From an uncultured Gemmataceae bacterium (GTDB taxonomy: Bacteria; Planctomycetota; Planctomycetia; Gemmatales; Gemmataceae), in assembly GCA_937922175.1 (NCBI GenBank), contig CAKZUU010000054.1, positions 1 through 6,033 on the forward strand: a DNA stretch of 6,033 nt, read 5' to 3'. Each line of letters begins with the position of its first letter. Position 1 is the stretch's first letter. Below, piece by piece: positions 5,247-6,033 of the stretch. Position numbers and translations under genes: made by a program. Under the pieces are notes generated by a model, which was not told where the DNA came from, did not search any database, and saw nothing but the letters and a program-made list of their open reading frames with translations.

Positions 5247-6032
5247 ATGGGCGAGGGCAGGTCGCCGCTGCGTGAGCGGCTGTTGCATGTGCATTTGCTG
5301 CCGCAGTTGGTGCCGCAAGGGGCGCTGGCGGGAGCGACGGCCGTCGTCATCGATGTTCTGCGCGCAACGACGACCATTGTGTACGCTCTGGCGGCGGGGT
5401 GTTCGTCGGTGCGACCGGTCTTGGAAATCGAAGAGGCCCATCAGACCGCAGATCGGATGTCGGCCGGGTCCGTGATTTTGGCTGGAGAGCGAGGTGGATT
5501 GCCGATTCCCGGCTTTGACCGAGGGAATTCTCCGCTGGAATTTACCGCCTCATCATGTCGGGGTTGTTGTGTGGTCATGACGACGACGAATGGCACTCGG
5601 GCGCTGCTCCGGGCGGCCGAGGCCGATCGAGTGCTGGCGGCGGCGTTTGTCAATTTCTCTGCCGTCTGCGAGCAACTCGTTCACGATGACCGCCCCTTGC
5701 ACCTCATTTGTGCGGGGAGCGACGGTCAGCCCAGCCTCGAAGACTCGCTGTTGGCAGGAGCATTGATCGAGGTCCTCTGCGATTGCTTTGAACTTCAACT
5801 CAATGACTCGGCGCGTCTGGCTTGGGATTGCTTCGAGAATCACGGGCTTGTCTTGCCGAGCGTCTTGGAGTTAGGACTTGGCGGACAGAACCTGAGGCAA
5901 ATCGGTTTCGATGCGGACATCACCGCCGCCGCGGAAATCGATACATTTGCCGTCGTGCCGGAGCTCCGTCGCGATCCGATTCGATTAGAAATCGGCGCGG
6001 CGGGTGTGGTGCGGAGTTATTGGCCCCGGTAG
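5247..6032 (+). CDS. comB: ComB family: 2-phosphosulfolactate phosphatase-like protein
   Basis: In methanogens ComB removes phosphate from (R)-2-phospho-3-sulfolactate to give sulfolactate, step two of coenzyme M synthesis (EC 3.1.3.71), as a Mg-dependent cytoplasmic enzyme. The family signatures are all here: VIDVLRATTTI (34-44), GERGG (80-84), GFDRGNSP (89-96), TTTNGTRA (112-119), CAGSDGQPSLEDSLLAGAL (155-173) and the C-terminal GFDADITAAAEIDTFAVVPEL region (220-240). At 261 residues it is near the usual family length of roughly 230-260 and looks intact. ATG 5247 has only a weak purine-rich GAAGAA upstream; an in-frame GTG at 5289 is an alternative that would still keep all motifs. The stop TAG ends one base before the window edge. 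Many bacteria carry this family without known coenzyme M synthesis, so the true substrate here is uncertain. No comA, comC or sulfonate transporter is in view. Confidence 0.93.
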   Translation: MGEGRSPLRERLLHVHLLPQLVPQGALAGATAVVIDVLRATTTIVYALAAGCSSVRPVLEIEEAHQTADRMSAGSVILAGERGGLPIPGFDRGNSPLEFTASSCRGCCVVMTTTNGTRALLRAAEADRVLAAAFVNFSAVCEQLVHDDRPLHLICAGSDGQPSLEDSLLAGALIEVLCDCFELQLNDSARLAWDCFENHGLVLPSVLELGLGGQNLRQIGFDADITAAAEIDTFAVVPELRRDPIRLEIGAAGVVRSYWPR

Positions 6033-6033
6033 C

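Noticed and set aside
5207..5275. A possible 22-codon Arg-rich leader peptide just upstream of and overlapping comB.
   Set aside because: It has no Shine-Dalgarno, a composition typical of random GC-rich sequence, and no attenuator-like structure around it.
4742..5377. A 211-codon frame on the - strand across the small-protein gene and the start of comB.
   Set aside because: The product is low-complexity, rich in Arg, Ser, Pro and Thr, with no recognisable domain. It runs antisense to a gene with a good ribosome binding site and to the certain comB frame.

Overview
The window is high-GC bacterial DNA with the flavour of a planctomycete (Planctomycetota). This rests on large Arg/Gln-rich hypothetical coiled-coil proteins, starts that mostly lack a Shine-Dalgarno sequence, and a bacterial ComB homologue next to unrelated genes. 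It is an inference from style, not from a marker gene. The layout looks like ordinary chromosome: no rRNA, tRNA, CRISPR array, insertion sequence or phage gene is visible.

Left part (1-2536, + strand): the 3' end of a gene for a protein with two TPR-like helical repeats, whose reading frame is open to the window edge. A 253-bp gap follows, then a 599-residue Arg/Gln/Glu-rich helical protein of unknown function. Its 18 tryptophans fall on heptad spacing far more often than chance would give, which is the most unusual signal in the window.

Middle (2541-4442, - strand): a complete biosynthetic arginine decarboxylase (speA), the PLP enzyme making agmatine for polyamine synthesis. It converges on the coiled-coil gene with only 4 bp between the stop codons. 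A 7-bp inverted repeat lies just inside the end of speA.

Right part (4443-6032): a 395-bp divergent regulatory region with candidate promoters on both strands, including a sigma-70-like promoter and a sigma-54-like GG-N10-GC element. A 68-residue small protein with a very good Shine-Dalgarno follows, then a 202-bp gap, then a complete comB-family gene (2-phosphosulfolactate phosphatase-like) ending one base before the window edge.

The genes do not form one obvious pathway: SpeA is polyamine synthesis, ComB is sulfonate or coenzyme M-type chemistry, and the other three are uncharacterised. I found no convincing new multi-gene system. The leads worth following are the tryptophan heptad ladder, the small-protein gene with its promoter region, and the ComB homologue with no partner gene in view.
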